Shown: positions 8,775 to 18,039 of the stretch, one piece after another | How the letters are laid out: each line of letters opens with the position of its first letter | How positions within the stretch are numbered: the first letter of the stretch is position 1 | Source of the DNA: Paractinoplanes aksuensis | GTDB taxonomy: Bacteria > Actinomycetota > Actinomycetes > Mycobacteriales > Micromonosporaceae | Reading direction: 5' to 3' | DNA length: 64,000 nucleotides | Assembly (NCBI RefSeq): GCF_024137025.1 | Contig: NZ_JAMYJR010000055.1 | Coordinates: 1-64,000 of the forward strand | Notes under the pieces: generated by a model | The model's database searches: none | Seen by the model: only the letters and a program-made list of their open reading frames with translations | Told to the model about the DNA's origin: nothing | Translations under genes and position numbers: made by a program

Positions 8775-9560
8775 CTAGAGCGCGTCGAGCGAAGCGCGGC
8801 GGCGTGACTCGACCTCGAAGATCTTCAGCAGGACCACGGCCGCGGCCGCGTACCCCGCTCCGACCAGCAGTTCCTGGCCGAGGGGGGACGCGGCCGCGGC
8901 CAGTCCGTCGCCGGCCGCGATCCGCCGGGCCGCTTCGGCCGCGTGCGTGATGGGCAGCCACTCGCCGACGGCCCGCATCCAGCCGGGCAGGCCGGAGGCC
9001 GGCACGTTGACCCCCGTGAGCAGCAGCAACAGGGCGACCGAGACGTTCGAGACCACCCACACGTCGCGGAAGCGCAGCCCCAGCGCGCCCAGCGTCAGCC
9101 CGAAGAAGCCGCAGGTGAGCGACCCTGCGGCCATCGCCAGCAGCAGCCCCGGCACAGCGCGGACCGGAACGCGCAGGCCCAGCAGCAGCGCGCCCACGGT
9201 GAGGGTGACAACGGCGATCAGAAGACCGTTTCCCGCGTACGGAAGAACTCGCCCCCAAAAGATGGCCGTCCGGCTCCGCGCAGACAGCAACACGTGTCCG
9301 AGCGTCCCGAAGCGGCGCTCGTTGGCGACGGCCATCGTGCCGCCGAACACGCAGGCCAGCGAGGCGGTGAGCACGGCGTTGCCGACGATGTAGAACCGGT
9401 CGTCGGCCACCTGCAACTGCCGTCCGAGGTAGGCGAAGAACAGCAGTTGGAACAGCGGCCCGACGAGCAGCGTCCCGATGAACATGCCCGGCGTCGTCCA
9501 GTTGAACAGGGCACGGTAGGCGATCACGCCCCCGACGGTCATCAGGCGGAGGGTCTTCAT
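8775..9560 (-). CDS. ABC-2 type transporter permease
   Basis: A 261-residue integral membrane protein with about six helices. It starts MKTLRLMTVGG and contains long hydrophobic stretches through to residue 250. It looks like a DrrB-type exporter subunit. The ATG at 9560 is preceded by AAAGGG. The frame continues upstream through arginine/proline-rich sequence that overlaps the previous gene and is not coding. It is the last gene of a three-gene exporter operon and converges on ndk with one base between stops. Confidence 0.85.
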   Translation of the reverse strand: MKTLRLMTVGGVIAYRALFNWTTPGMFIGTLLVGPLFQLLFFAYLGRQLQVADDRFYIVGNAVLTASLACVFGGTMAVANERRFGTLGHVLLSARSRTAIFWGRVLPYAGNGLLIAVVTLTVGALLLGLRVPVRAVPGLLLAMAAGSLTCGFFGLTLGALGLRFRDVWVVSNVSVALLLLLTGVNVPASGLPGWMRAVGEWLPITHAAEAARRIAAGDGLAAAASPLGQELLVGAGYAAAAVVLLKIFEVESRRRASLDAL

Positions 9561-9652
9561 GAAGTGGCGCCCTTTCGGCCTGCGAGGCGGTGCGCAGGGA
9601 GTGGCCGGCGGCCGGGAGAGCGCCGGCCCGAGGGGGTGGAAGCCGGGCCGGC

Positions 9653-10423
9653 TCATGCCAGGGCCAGGGTGGCGGCGGCGCGGGCGCGGCGTTCGACGTG
9701 GGTCAGGGCCAGCGCGCCGACGGTCAGGCAGAGCAGGCTGATGGCCAGGCAGACGGCGACCGAGGGCCAGACCGGCCCGCCGCTGGTGGCCTCGCGCAGC
9801 GCCCGGGCACCCCACGTGGTGGGCAGCACGGCCGCGATCGGGCTGGTCCACGACGGCAGCACGGTGATCGGCACGAGCATGCCCGAGACCAGCCAGACCG
9901 GGTACTCGAGGGTGTTGGCCAGCGCGTTGGCGTTGCGCATGAGCACGAACGTCGCCGCCAGCAGCAGGCCGAACAGGCCGAGGGCGACCACACAGACCGC
10001 CGCGGCCACGACGAAGGCCACCGGGTGGGCGAAGTCCAACCTGATCCCGTACAGAAAATGGCCCCAGACCAGGGTCGCCAGCAACGCGTAGATGCCGGTG
10101 AGCCCGGTGGCGACGGTGATGGGCAGGATCACGAGCACCGGGCGCCGGGGCGCCAGCATGATCATTTCGAGGGTGCCCTGCCAGCGCTGGTTCTGGATGG
10201 CGCCGCCCGAGCCGAAGAGCACGGACGACCAGACGCCCATCACCCCGGCGCCGACCGCGGCCTCGAGCAGGCGGTGCTGCTCGCCGCCGGAACGGAACAG
10301 GTAGACCGCGAGGGTGGCCTGCACGACCGGCACGACCAGCGCCAGCACGACCTCGAAGGGCGACCGGCTCATCTGCTTGGCGTGCAGCAGGGTGCCGACG
10401 GCCAGCATCCGCAGGGTGTTCAC
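9653..10423 (-). CDS. ABC-2 type transporter permease
   Basis: A 256-residue membrane protein with about six helices, distinct from its neighbour at 8775-9560. The pair may form a heterodimeric channel. The segment FGSGGAIQNQRWQGTLE before helix 3 is typical of ABC-2 permeases, where 'RE/QGTLE' contacts the ATPase. The GTG start overlaps the ATPase stop (GTGA). Ninety-two bases separate it from the next permease. Confidence 0.85.
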   Translation of the reverse strand: MNTLRMLAVGTLLHAKQMSRSPFEVVLALVVPVVQATLAVYLFRSGGEQHRLLEAAVGAGVMGVWSSVLFGSGGAIQNQRWQGTLEMIMLAPRRPVLVILPITVATGLTGIYALLATLVWGHFLYGIRLDFAHPVAFVVAAAVCVVALGLFGLLLAATFVLMRNANALANTLEYPVWLVSGMLVPITVLPSWTSPIAAVLPTTWGARALREATSGGPVWPSVAVCLAISLLCLTVGALALTHVERRARAAATLALA

Positions 10424-11400
10424 GCGGCGGCGCTCACGATCGCCACGTACGCGTCCTCGAGTGTCGGCTCCCGGCTGTCGACCCGGCCCAGGCGGATGCC
10501 CGCGAGCTCCCGCAGCACGTCACCCTGCACATCCACGTGGGCGTCGGAGTGGACGGTCAGCAGTTGCAGCGCGCCGCGGGCCTCGACTGCGGTTTCCCGT
10601 ACGCCCGGAAGGTCGCGCAAGGCCGAGACCGCGCTCTCCGGCACCCCGTACGCCTCGACCTCGACCACCCGCCGGCCGTCGGCCCGCCGCCGCAGCTCGG
10701 ACGGCGTGCCCAGGGCCTGGATGGTCCCGTCGGCGATCACCGCGATCCGGTCGCACAACTCGTCGGCCTCGGCCATGTAGTGGGTCGTGAGCAGCACCGT
10801 CGTGCCCGCCGCGGCCAGGTCGGCGACCGTGCGGCGCAGCTCGCGGGCGGCCACCGGGTCGACCCCGATCGACGGCTCGTCGAGGAACAGCACGTCCGGC
10901 GCGTGCAGCAGCCCGCGGGCGATGTGCAGGCGCTGCCGCATGCCGCGCGAGTAGCCCTCGACCCGTTCGCGCTCGCGCCCGGCCAGGCCGACCAGGTCGA
11001 GCAGCTCGGCGATGCGCCGCTTCTGCTCGCGCGGCGGCACCCCGTACAGCTCGGCGAAGTACCGCAGGTTGTCCAGGCCGGACAGCCGGTCGTAGAGCCC
11101 GCGGTCGCCGCCGAAGACGTAGCCGATCCGCCGGCGTACGGCCCGGGTCTCGCGCTCGACGTCGTGGCCGCACACGCGGGCCGTGCCGGAGGTGGGGATC
11201 AGCAGCGTGTTCAGCAGTTTGATGGTGGTGGTCTTGCCGGCGCCGTTCGGTCCGAGCAGGCCGAACAGCTCGCCGCGGCCGACCGTGAAGCTGACCCCGC
11301 GGACCGCCTCGACCTCGGTGCGCTTCGGCTTGAGCCAGCCCGTGCGGGCCCGGTAGGTGCGGCGCAGATCGTTCGCCTCGATGGCGTAGGTGCTCCCCAT
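10420..11400 (-). CDS. ABC transporter ATP-binding protein (DrrA-like)
   Basis: A 326-residue ATPase subunit of an ABC-2 exporter. Walker A is GPNGAGKTTT, the signature is YSRGMRQRL, Walker B is VLFLDEPSIGVDP, and the H-loop is TTHYM. A C-terminal extension of about 85 residues is typical of drug or glycan exporters of the DrrA family. The ATG at 11400 is chosen over a TTG at 11409 because TACCGT at 11409-11414 ends eight bases upstream and would give a near-leaderless mRNA. The substrate is unknown. Confidence 0.9.
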   Translation of the reverse strand: MGSTYAIEANDLRRTYRARTGWLKPKRTEVEAVRGVSFTVGRGELFGLLGPNGAGKTTTIKLLNTLLIPTSGTARVCGHDVERETRAVRRRIGYVFGGDRGLYDRLSGLDNLRYFAELYGVPPREQKRRIAELLDLVGLAGRERERVEGYSRGMRQRLHIARGLLHAPDVLFLDEPSIGVDPVAARELRRTVADLAAAGTTVLLTTHYMAEADELCDRIAVIADGTIQALGTPSELRRRADGRRVVEVEAYGVPESAVSALRDLPGVRETAVEARGALQLLTVHSDAHVDVQGDVLRELAGIRLGRVDSREPTLEDAYVAIVSAAA

Positions 11401-11408
11401 GGCCGCCA

Positions 11409-11414
11409 ACGGTA
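11409..11414 (-). promoter_or_regulatory. Possible -10 element of the ABC exporter operon
   Basis: TACCGT on the minus strand lies eight bases before the ATG at 11400. Confidence 0.3.
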
Positions 11415-11429
11415 GGGAGCGGCGCCCGG

Positions 11430-12443
11430 CTACGAAACGAATTCGGTGCGGGCCGAATCCTCACCGATGAGCGTGACCAGAGCCGTGCCCGCGGGCTCCA
11501 GGCCGTAGAGAACGCGGCGTCCGGCCCGTCGCCGGTGGACGACCCCGGCCGCGAGCAGGCCGGCCAGATGTTCCGAGACGGTGCTGGGGGCGAGGCCCAG
11601 GGCCGTGGACAGTCCGGTCGTGGTGGCCGGCACGGTCAGCGCGCGCAGCACGGCGGCCCGGCCCCGGCCGACCAGGATGGCCAGGCGGTCGTCGGCGGCG
11701 GGCGGCGCCGGGGTGTCGGCCAGCACGGCCGAGCCCCGCGCCTGGTAGGTGACCATGACCAGGTCGGGCTGGTCGCCCGAGCACAGCAGCGCGCCCCGCG
11801 AGAAGATCAGCGGGACGAGCAGCAGCCGCTGATTGACCGCGACGAACGACTGCTCGAGCGGCTTGACCAGGGTGAGCACGGGTCGTTCCCAGCGGATCCG
11901 GTCGTGCAGCCGGGCCAGCAGCGCGTCCGGCCCGTCGGCGGCCAGGGCCCGGGCCCGCAGCAGCACCTCTTCGTCGAGCGCGGCCCGCATGGCCGGCCAG
12001 AAGGGCGCGATGGCCGCGTCCCAGTACGCCTGCACCCCCTCGGCGAGCCGGTCGAGGGCGCCCTGGCGGTCGTCGCGGAAGGGCCGCATCGACTCGGGCA
12101 GCGAGCCGTCCGGGTAGTGCTTGGCGAACTCGGCCGCGATGACCTCGGGCGGCGTCGCCCGCAGCTGGTCGAGCTGCTCGGCCAGCGTGGGCACGGAACT
12201 CTCGGGGGGCGGACCGAGGAAGTCGGGCGAGACCGACGGCAGGTTCAGATAGAGCGAGACCGGGCCGGTGGCGGGGTCGGTGCGCAGGATCTCGCGGGTG
12301 CGGCGGGCCCACCCGTCATAGGGCCACGGCACCTCACCCAGGTTGCGCTGCAGCAGGAAACAACTGCACATGACCTCGGCCAACGGGCTGATCGCGATCC
12401 GCGTCCGCGACAGCGTCGGTTCATCGATCTCGATCCGGATCAC
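11430..12443 (-). CDS. DUF5937 / ArsR-type winged-helix regulator
   Basis: A 337-residue DNA-binding regulator. The N-terminal ~240 residues are a ligand- or partner-type domain of the kind seen before ArsR domains in actinobacteria (DUF5937-like). The C-terminal ~75 residues form a winged helix, with recognition region GLAPSTVSEHLAGLLAAGVV and wing RRRAGRRVLYGL. No metal-site cysteine pair is visible in the DNA-recognition helix. It lies just upstream of the exporter in the same direction and probably controls it. The GTG start is six bases below TAGAAT, which predicts a leaderless mRNA. Confidence 0.85.
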   Translation of the reverse strand: MIRIEIDEPTLSRTRIAISPLAEVMCSCFLLQRNLGEVPWPYDGWARRTREILRTDPATGPVSLYLNLPSVSPDFLGPPPESSVPTLAEQLDQLRATPPEVIAAEFAKHYPDGSLPESMRPFRDDRQGALDRLAEGVQAYWDAAIAPFWPAMRAALDEEVLLRARALAADGPDALLARLHDRIRWERPVLTLVKPLEQSFVAVNQRLLLVPLIFSRGALLCSGDQPDLVMVTYQARGSAVLADTPAPPAADDRLAILVGRGRAAVLRALTVPATTTGLSTALGLAPSTVSEHLAGLLAAGVVHRRRAGRRVLYGLEPAGTALVTLIGEDSARTEFVS

Positions 12444-12449
12444 ACCCGA

Positions 12450-12455
12450 ATTCTA
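12450..12455 (-). promoter_or_regulatory. -10 element for the leaderless DUF5937/ArsR gene
   Basis: TAGAAT, six bases, then GTG at 12443. This is the closest match to the TATAAT-type consensus in the leaderless set. Confidence 0.5.
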
Positions 12456-12536
12456 GGGGCCGGCGGAAACGACTTTCGGGGCCGGAGTTCGCCGGTGCGT
12501 CTGTCGCCGGGCCGCGGGTCTAGGATTCGGGCGCGT

Positions 12537-14021
12537 ATGGAGATTTCGCGGCGGGGGCTGTTCGGCCTCGGTGTTGTGGGCGGTGTGGGAATGCTGGCGG
12601 GCAGCGCGCCCGCGCTGTCCCGGGCTCGTGACCGGCCCGAGCTGACGCACGGGGTGCAGAGCGGCGACCCGACCGGCGACACGGCCGTGATCTGGAGCCG
12701 GGCCGACCGACCGGCCCGGCTCTGGGTGCGGATCGGCGCCCGGGACGTCCGCGGTCCCGTCGTGACCCCGGAGACCGGCTTCACCGGCAAGCTGAGGCTG
12801 GGCGGGCTGCCCGCGGGGGAGCGGCTCCACTACCAGGTGCGGGCCGAGAGCCTGGACCGGCCGGGTCTGTTCGGCGCGCCGGTCGACGGGTCGGTGCGGC
12901 TGGCCCACGGCGGGGACGTCCGGTTCGTCTGGACGGGTGATGTGGTCGGCCAGGGGTGGGGCATCGATCCGGCGTACGGCGGGCTGAAGCTCTTCGAGTC
13001 GATGCGGCGCCGCCGTCCCGACTTCCTGCTGCACAGCGGGGACACGGTCTATGCCGACGAGCCGCTGGCGCCGGTGGTGACGCTGCCCGGCGGCCGGGTG
13101 TGGCGGAACCTGGTCACCGACGCGAAGGCCAAGGTCGCCGAGACGCTGCGGGAACACCGGGGGCAGTACGCCTACAACCTGCTCGACGACGTGTACCGGC
13201 GGTTCGTGGCCGAGGTGCCGCAGATCAATCAGTGGGACGACCACGAGGTCGCCGACAACTGGTACCCGGGCGAGATCCTCGACGACGACCGGTACGCCGA
13301 GAAGCGGGTGGACGTGCTGGCCGCGCGGGCCCGGCAGGCGTACCACGAGTGGGTGCCGACGTCGTCGACAAAGGTCTACCGCAAGCTCTCGTACGGGCCG
13401 CTCCTCGATCTTTTCGTTCTCGACATGCGGACGTTCAAGGACGCGAACAGCAGCAACCGGTACGCCGACCTGCGCCGCGGGCTGCTCGGCGCGGCGCAAC
13501 GGGCCTGGCTGATCGACGGGCTGACCCGCTCCCGGGCGACCTGGAAGGTGATCGCCAACGACACGCCGCTCGGGCTCGTGGTGCCGGACGAGCCGGGGGC
13601 GTACGAGGGCGTGGCCCAGCGCGACCACGGCCGGCCCAAGGGCCGCGAGCTCGAGTTCGCCGACGTGTTGCAGAGGGCGCACCGGCACGGGGTGACCGGG
13701 ATCGTCTTCCTGACCGCGGACGTGCACTACGCCGCGGCCCACCACTACGACCCGGCCCGGGCGGCGATCCAGGACTTCACGCCGTTCTGGGAGTTCGTCG
13801 CCGGCCCGGCCCACGCGGGCGCGTTCGGCCCGTTCCCGCTGGACCGCACGTTCGGGCCGCGCGCGGTCTTCGTGCACGCCCCGCCGGTGCCCTTCACCTC
13901 GCCCGCCGACGGCTTCCAGCACTTCGGCGAGGTCGAGATCGACGCCGAGACCAAGGCGTTCACCGTGCACCTGCGCGACCGCGACGGCGTGAGCCTGTGG
14001 TCGACGACATTGCGGCCATGA
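12537..14021 (+). CDS. phoD: PhoD-like alkaline phosphatase / phosphodiesterase
   Basis: A 494-residue secreted metallophosphatase. The Tat signal SRRGLFGLG at residues 4-12 and a hydrophobic core ending in an Ala-rich site near residue 30 point to export folded. The PhoD N-terminal domain starts at LTHGVQSGDPT. Metal-site motifs include WTGDVVGQGWG, LHSGDTVYADE, WDDHEVADNW and FLTADVHYAAAHHY. PhoD enzymes release phosphate from phosphomono- and diesters, including teichoic acids. The ATG at 12537 begins with the Tat motif; TAGGAT at 12521-12526 lies ten bases upstream. It is divergent from the DUF5937 regulator. Confidence 0.92.
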   Translation: MEISRRGLFGLGVVGGVGMLAGSAPALSRARDRPELTHGVQSGDPTGDTAVIWSRADRPARLWVRIGARDVRGPVVTPETGFTGKLRLGGLPAGERLHYQVRAESLDRPGLFGAPVDGSVRLAHGGDVRFVWTGDVVGQGWGIDPAYGGLKLFESMRRRRPDFLLHSGDTVYADEPLAPVVTLPGGRVWRNLVTDAKAKVAETLREHRGQYAYNLLDDVYRRFVAEVPQINQWDDHEVADNWYPGEILDDDRYAEKRVDVLAARARQAYHEWVPTSSTKVYRKLSYGPLLDLFVLDMRTFKDANSSNRYADLRRGLLGAAQRAWLIDGLTRSRATWKVIANDTPLGLVVPDEPGAYEGVAQRDHGRPKGRELEFADVLQRAHRHGVTGIVFLTADVHYAAAHHYDPARAAIQDFTPFWEFVAGPAHAGAFGPFPLDRTFGPRAVFVHAPPVPFTSPADGFQHFGEVEIDAETKAFTVHLRDRDGVSLWSTTLRP

Positions 14022-14029
14022 CGGGCCGG

Positions 14030-14084
14030 TATCCTCGGCAGTAGGCTTCGGGCTCGTCCTCGCAGTCCGACACGACTGCGAGGA
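14030..14084 (+). promoter_or_regulatory. ileS leader: -10-like site and ribosome-site-masking hairpin
   Basis: TATCCT at 14030-14035 could be a -10. An 11-bp perfect stem follows (14057-14067 with 14074-14084, 6-base loop). Its 3' arm contains the GAGGA Shine-Dalgarno, nine bases before the ileS ATG, so the hairpin would hide the ribosome site. An upstream near-copy of the left arm (14033-14040) could compete. The T-box sequence expected of actinobacterial ileS T-boxes was not found in this short leader. Confidence 0.45.
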
Positions 14085-14093
14085 GCACCACCG

Positions 14094-17000
14094 ATGGCCT
14101 ATCCGCAGCACACCGACGCCACGGGCGTGCCGGCCAGCCCCGACCTGCCCGCCGTCGAGCGCGCGGTGCTCGAGCACTGGACGGCCGACAAGACCTTCGA
14201 GGCGTCCGTCGAGCAGCGCCCGGCCGGGGCCGACGGCAGCAACGAGTACGTGTTCTACGACGGCCCGCCGTTCGCCAACGGGCTGCCGCACTACGGCCAC
14301 CTGTTCACCGGCTATGTGAAAGACCTGGTGCCGCGCTACCAGAGCATGCGCGGCAAGCGGGTCGAGCGCCGGTTCGGCTGGGACACCCACGGGCTGCCGG
14401 CCGAGGTCGAGGCCGAGAAGCAGCTGGGGATCACGACCAAGGCGCAGATCGTCGAGCTCGGCATCGACAAGTTCAACGAGGCCTGCCGGACGTCGGTGCT
14501 CGCCTACACCAAGGACTGGGAGCGCTACGTCACCCGGCAGGCCCGCTGGGTCGACTTCGCCGACGACTACAAGACCCTCGACCCCAGTTACATGGAGTCG
14601 GTCATGTGGGCGTTCAAGACGCTGCATGAGAAGGGGCTGGTCTACGAGGGCTTCCGGGTTCTGGCCTACTGCTTCCGGTGCGAGACGCCGTTGTCGAACA
14701 CCGAGACCCGGATGGACGACGTCTATCGGGACCGCACCGATCCGGCCCTGACGGTCACGTTCCGGCTGAAGACGGGCGAGGACATCGCGGTGTGGACGAC
14801 CACGCCGTGGACGCTGCCGTCCAACCTGGCGCTGGCGGTCGGCCCGGAGATCGAATACGCGGTGCTCGAGAAGGATGGCCGCAAGATCATCCTCGGGGCG
14901 GGGCGCGTTGCCGCGTACGGGAAAGAGCTTGAAGGTTTTGTGCACGTCGGCACGGTGCGAGGTAGCGAGCTGGCCGGCCGCCGGTACACGCCGATGTTCG
15001 ACTTCCTGGTCGAGCAGGGCGGCCCGAACGCGTTCCAGGTGCTCGCGGCCGACTACGTCAGCGACGAGGACGGCACCGGCGTCGTCCACCAGGCCCCGGC
15101 CTTCGGCGAGGACGACCAGAACGTCTGCAAAGCGGCCGGCATCCCGACCGTGGTCACCGTCGACGAGCACACCCGCTTCACCGCGCTCGTGCCGGACTGG
15201 CAGGGCACCCAGGTCTTCGAGGCCAACAAGCCGATCATCGCCCGCCTCAAGGAGGAGCGGAAGGTGCTGCGGCACGAGGGCTACACGCACTCGTACCCGC
15301 ACTGCTGGCGCTGCGACACCCCGCTGGTCTACAAGGCGGTGTCGTCGTGGTTCGTGGCCGTGACCAGGTTCCGTGACCGCATGGTCGAGCTCAACCAGCA
15401 GATCTCGTGGACCCCGGCCCACATCAAGGACGGCTCGTTCGGCAAGTGGCTGGCCAACGCCCGCGACTGGTCGATCTCGCGCAACCGGTTCTGGGGCTCG
15501 CCGATCCCGGTCTGGAAGTCGGACGACCCGAACTACCCGCGGGTCGACGTCTACGGCTCCTTCGAGGATCTCGAACGCGACTTCGGGGTCAAGATCGAAG
15601 ACCTTCATCGGCCGTACGTCGATGAGCTCACCCGGCCGAACCCGGACGACCCGACCGGCCGGTCGACCATGCGGCGCGTGCCCGAGGTGCTCGACTGCTG
15701 GTTCGAGTCGGGGTCGATGCCGTTCGCCCAGGTCCACTACCCGTTCGAGAACAAGGACTGGTTCGAGCACCACTACCCGGGCGACTTCATCGTCGAGTAC
15801 ATCGGCCAGACCCGCGGCTGGTTCTACACCATGCACGTGCTGGCCACGGCGCTGTTCGACCGGCCCGCGTTCCGCAACTGCCTGAGCCACGGCATCCTGC
15901 TCGGCGAGGACGGGCGCAAGATGTCCAAGTCGCTGCGCAACTACCCGGACGTCTACCAGGTCTTCGACACGCACGGCTCGGACGCGATGCGCTGGATGCT
16001 GATGTCGTCGCCGGTGCTGCGGGGCGGGGACATGCCGGTGACCGAGGTCGCGATCCGCGACTCGGTGCGCCAGGTGCTGCTGCCGCTGTGGAACGTCTGG
16101 TACTTCTTCAGCCTGTACGCGAACGCGTCCGGTCACGAGGCGCGGCTGCGCACCGACTCCGGGCACCTGCTCGACCGCTACCTCCTGGCCAAGACCGGCG
16201 AGCTGGTCACCGACGTCCAGAACCAGATGGACGAGTACGATATCTCGGGCGCGGCGGCCTCGGTCCGGTCCTACCTCGACGCGTTGACCAACTGGTACGT
16301 ACGCCGTTCGCGCGACCGCTTCTGGCAGGGCGACGCCGACGCGTTCGACACCCTGGCCACGGTGCTCGAGACGCTGTGCCGGGTGGTGGCGCCGCTCGCG
16401 CCGCTGACCACCGAGGAGATCTGGCGCGGCCTGACCGGCGGCCGCTCGGTGCACCTGACCGACTGGCCCGAGGCGGCCTCGTTCCCGGCCGACCACGAGC
16501 TGGTCGCCTCGATGGACGCGATCCGGGACGTGGCCTCGGCCGCGCTCTCGCTGCGCAAGGCGCGGGCCCTGCGGGTGCGGCTGCCGCTGGCCAAGCTCAC
16601 CGTGGCCACCACCGACGCGGTGAAGTTGCGGAGCCTGAGCGACCTGGTGGCCGACGAGGTCAACGTCAAGGAGGTCGTCTTCACCGACGACGTCGCCGCC
16701 TCGTCCCAGCAGGTGCTCACCGTCGTGCCGCGGGCGCTCGGCCCGCGCGTCGGCAAGCAGGTGCAGCAGGTCATCAAGGCGGTCAAGGCCGGCGAGTGGC
16801 AGCTGGTCGACGGCGCCCCGGTGGCCGCGGGCGTCACCCTGCAGGACGGCGAGTACGAGCTCAAGCTGGTCGCGGCCGACGTCGAGAACTCGGCCCCGCT
16901 GCCCGGCGGCGCGGGCGTCGTCGTGCTCGACACGGCGGTCACCCCCGAGCTCGCGGCCGAGGGCCTGGCCCGCGACGTGATCCGGGTCGTGCAGCAGGCC

Positions 17001-17213
17001 CGGCGCGAGGCCGGCCTCGACGTCTCGGACCGGATCACGCTCGTCGTGTCGGCCGCCGGCGCGGTGCGGGACGCGGTCGAGGCGCACCGCGAGTTCGTCG
17101 GCGGCGAGACGCTGGCGACCTCGGTGACGCTGGCCGAGGCGGGCGCCGAGGGCTTCGCGGGCGAGGCCGGCGACGGAGATCAGGTAACAGTTCAGGTCGC
17201 GAAGACGGTCTGA
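14094..17213 (+). CDS. ileS: Isoleucine--tRNA ligase
   Basis: Class I synthetase of 1039 residues, the length of the long (eukaryote-like, mupirocin-insensitive type) IleRS group. HYGH is at residues 66-69, the CP1 editing domain occupies about 190-400, and DGRKMSKS is near 606-612. The tail is long and anticodon-binding. The ATG start is certain from the N-terminal match and the GAGGAG nine bases upstream, which lies in a hairpin. It stands alone between phoD and the acyltransferase gene. Confidence 0.97.
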   Translation: MAYPQHTDATGVPASPDLPAVERAVLEHWTADKTFEASVEQRPAGADGSNEYVFYDGPPFANGLPHYGHLFTGYVKDLVPRYQSMRGKRVERRFGWDTHGLPAEVEAEKQLGITTKAQIVELGIDKFNEACRTSVLAYTKDWERYVTRQARWVDFADDYKTLDPSYMESVMWAFKTLHEKGLVYEGFRVLAYCFRCETPLSNTETRMDDVYRDRTDPALTVTFRLKTGEDIAVWTTTPWTLPSNLALAVGPEIEYAVLEKDGRKIILGAGRVAAYGKELEGFVHVGTVRGSELAGRRYTPMFDFLVEQGGPNAFQVLAADYVSDEDGTGVVHQAPAFGEDDQNVCKAAGIPTVVTVDEHTRFTALVPDWQGTQVFEANKPIIARLKEERKVLRHEGYTHSYPHCWRCDTPLVYKAVSSWFVAVTRFRDRMVELNQQISWTPAHIKDGSFGKWLANARDWSISRNRFWGSPIPVWKSDDPNYPRVDVYGSFEDLERDFGVKIEDLHRPYVDELTRPNPDDPTGRSTMRRVPEVLDCWFESGSMPFAQVHYPFENKDWFEHHYPGDFIVEYIGQTRGWFYTMHVLATALFDRPAFRNCLSHGILLGEDGRKMSKSLRNYPDVYQVFDTHGSDAMRWMLMSSPVLRGGDMPVTEVAIRDSVRQVLLPLWNVWYFFSLYANASGHEARLRTDSGHLLDRYLLAKTGELVTDVQNQMDEYDISGAAASVRSYLDALTNWYVRRSRDRFWQGDADAFDTLATVLETLCRVVAPLAPLTTEEIWRGLTGGRSVHLTDWPEAASFPADHELVASMDAIRDVASAALSLRKARALRVRLPLAKLTVATTDAVKLRSLSDLVADEVNVKEVVFTDDVAASSQQVLTVVPRALGPRVGKQVQQVIKAVKAGEWQLVDGAPVAAGVTLQDGEYELKLVAADVENSAPLPGGAGVVVLDTAVTPELAAEGLARDVIRVVQQARREAGLDVSDRITLVVSAAGAVRDAVEAHREFVGGETLATSVTLAEAGAEGFAGEAGDGDQVTVQVAKTV

Positions 17214-17364
17214 AAACGGCGGCCGGTCCGGATAATCCACGCATCTGTGATGAATGTCCGGGCCGGTCGGCCGGATCGGCAGGGACTTCCGAGATGGCGT
17301 CCGATAACCTGACCGACGCTCCCCACATTTTCCGTGCGCACGCCTGTCCCCGGAGGAACCTCAG

Positions 17365-18039
17365 TTGCCGCTGCTCTACACGATCGGCAAGTTCACGGTC
17401 GGCAACGCGATGATGCTCGGCTGGCGTCCCCACGTCGAGGGCCTCGAGCACATCCCCCGCTCGGGCGGCGTGATCTTCGCCGGCAACCACCTCTCGGTCG
17501 CCGACGAGCTCTTCCTCGGCTCGGTGGTGCCCCGGCACCTCGCGTTCTGGGCCAAGGAGGAGTACTTCGACGGCACCGGTGTCAAGGGCTGGTTCAACCG
17601 CCGGCTGATGCACGGGCTGGGCGCCATCCGGGTCGCCCGCGGCGGCGGCCGGGACGCGCTGACCGCGTTCGACGGCGCCATCCCGGTGCTCAAGGCCGGT
17701 GACGCCATCGCGCTCTACCCCGAGGGCACGCGCTCGCCCGACGGCCGGCTCTACCGGGGGCGTACGGGGGTGGCCCGGCTCTCGGTCGCGGCCGGGGTCC
17801 CCGTCGTGCCGGTCGGCATGCTCGGCACCGACAAGGTGCAGCCCATCGGCCAGCTCATCCCCAAGCCGGCCCGCGGCGTCGTCACCGTGAAGTTCGGCGC
17901 GCCGATCCCGACCGTGGGCCGGGCCGACGACCGCACCTCGCTGCGCCAGCTCACCGACGAGGTCATGGCCGAGATCCAGAAGCTGACCGGTCAGGAGTAC
18001 GTCGGGCGCTACGCCCCGGCCAAGCCACCCAAGGAATAG
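17365..18039 (+). CDS. PlsC-like 1-acylglycerol-3-phosphate acyltransferase
   Basis: A 224-residue membrane-associated acyltransferase that probably adds the second acyl chain to lysophosphatidic acid or a related acceptor. The catalytic NHxxxxD appears as NHLSVAD and the acceptor-binding motif as YPEGTRSPDG. The N terminus is short and hydrophobic. The TTG start follows GGAGGAA with good spacing. The exact acceptor is not known. Its stop directly abuts the photolyase stop on the other strand. Confidence 0.9.
   Translation: MPLLYTIGKFTVGNAMMLGWRPHVEGLEHIPRSGGVIFAGNHLSVADELFLGSVVPRHLAFWAKEEYFDGTGVKGWFNRRLMHGLGAIRVARGGGRDALTAFDGAIPVLKAGDAIALYPEGTRSPDGRLYRGRTGVARLSVAAGVPVVPVGMLGTDKVQPIGQLIPKPARGVVTVKFGAPIPTVGRADDRTSLRQLTDEVMAEIQKLTGQEYVGRYAPAKPPKE

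Noticed and set aside
9561..9851. N-terminal extension of the ABC permease at 8775-9560
   Set aside because: The upstream frame overlaps the second permease and is Arg/Pro/Gly-rich; MKTLRLMTVGG at 9560 with AAAGGG upstream is the natural start.
14022..14093. T-box riboswitch before ileS
   Set aside because: The gap is only 72 bases and the conserved T-box bulge sequence was not found; a simple RBS-masking hairpin is all that can be supported.
12453..17240. Very long open frame on the minus strand opposite ileS and phoD
   Set aside because: It is the mirror of strong third-position G/C in the plus-strand genes. Its product is Arg/Val/Gly/His-rich with no recognisable domain, and the plus-strand proteins are certain.
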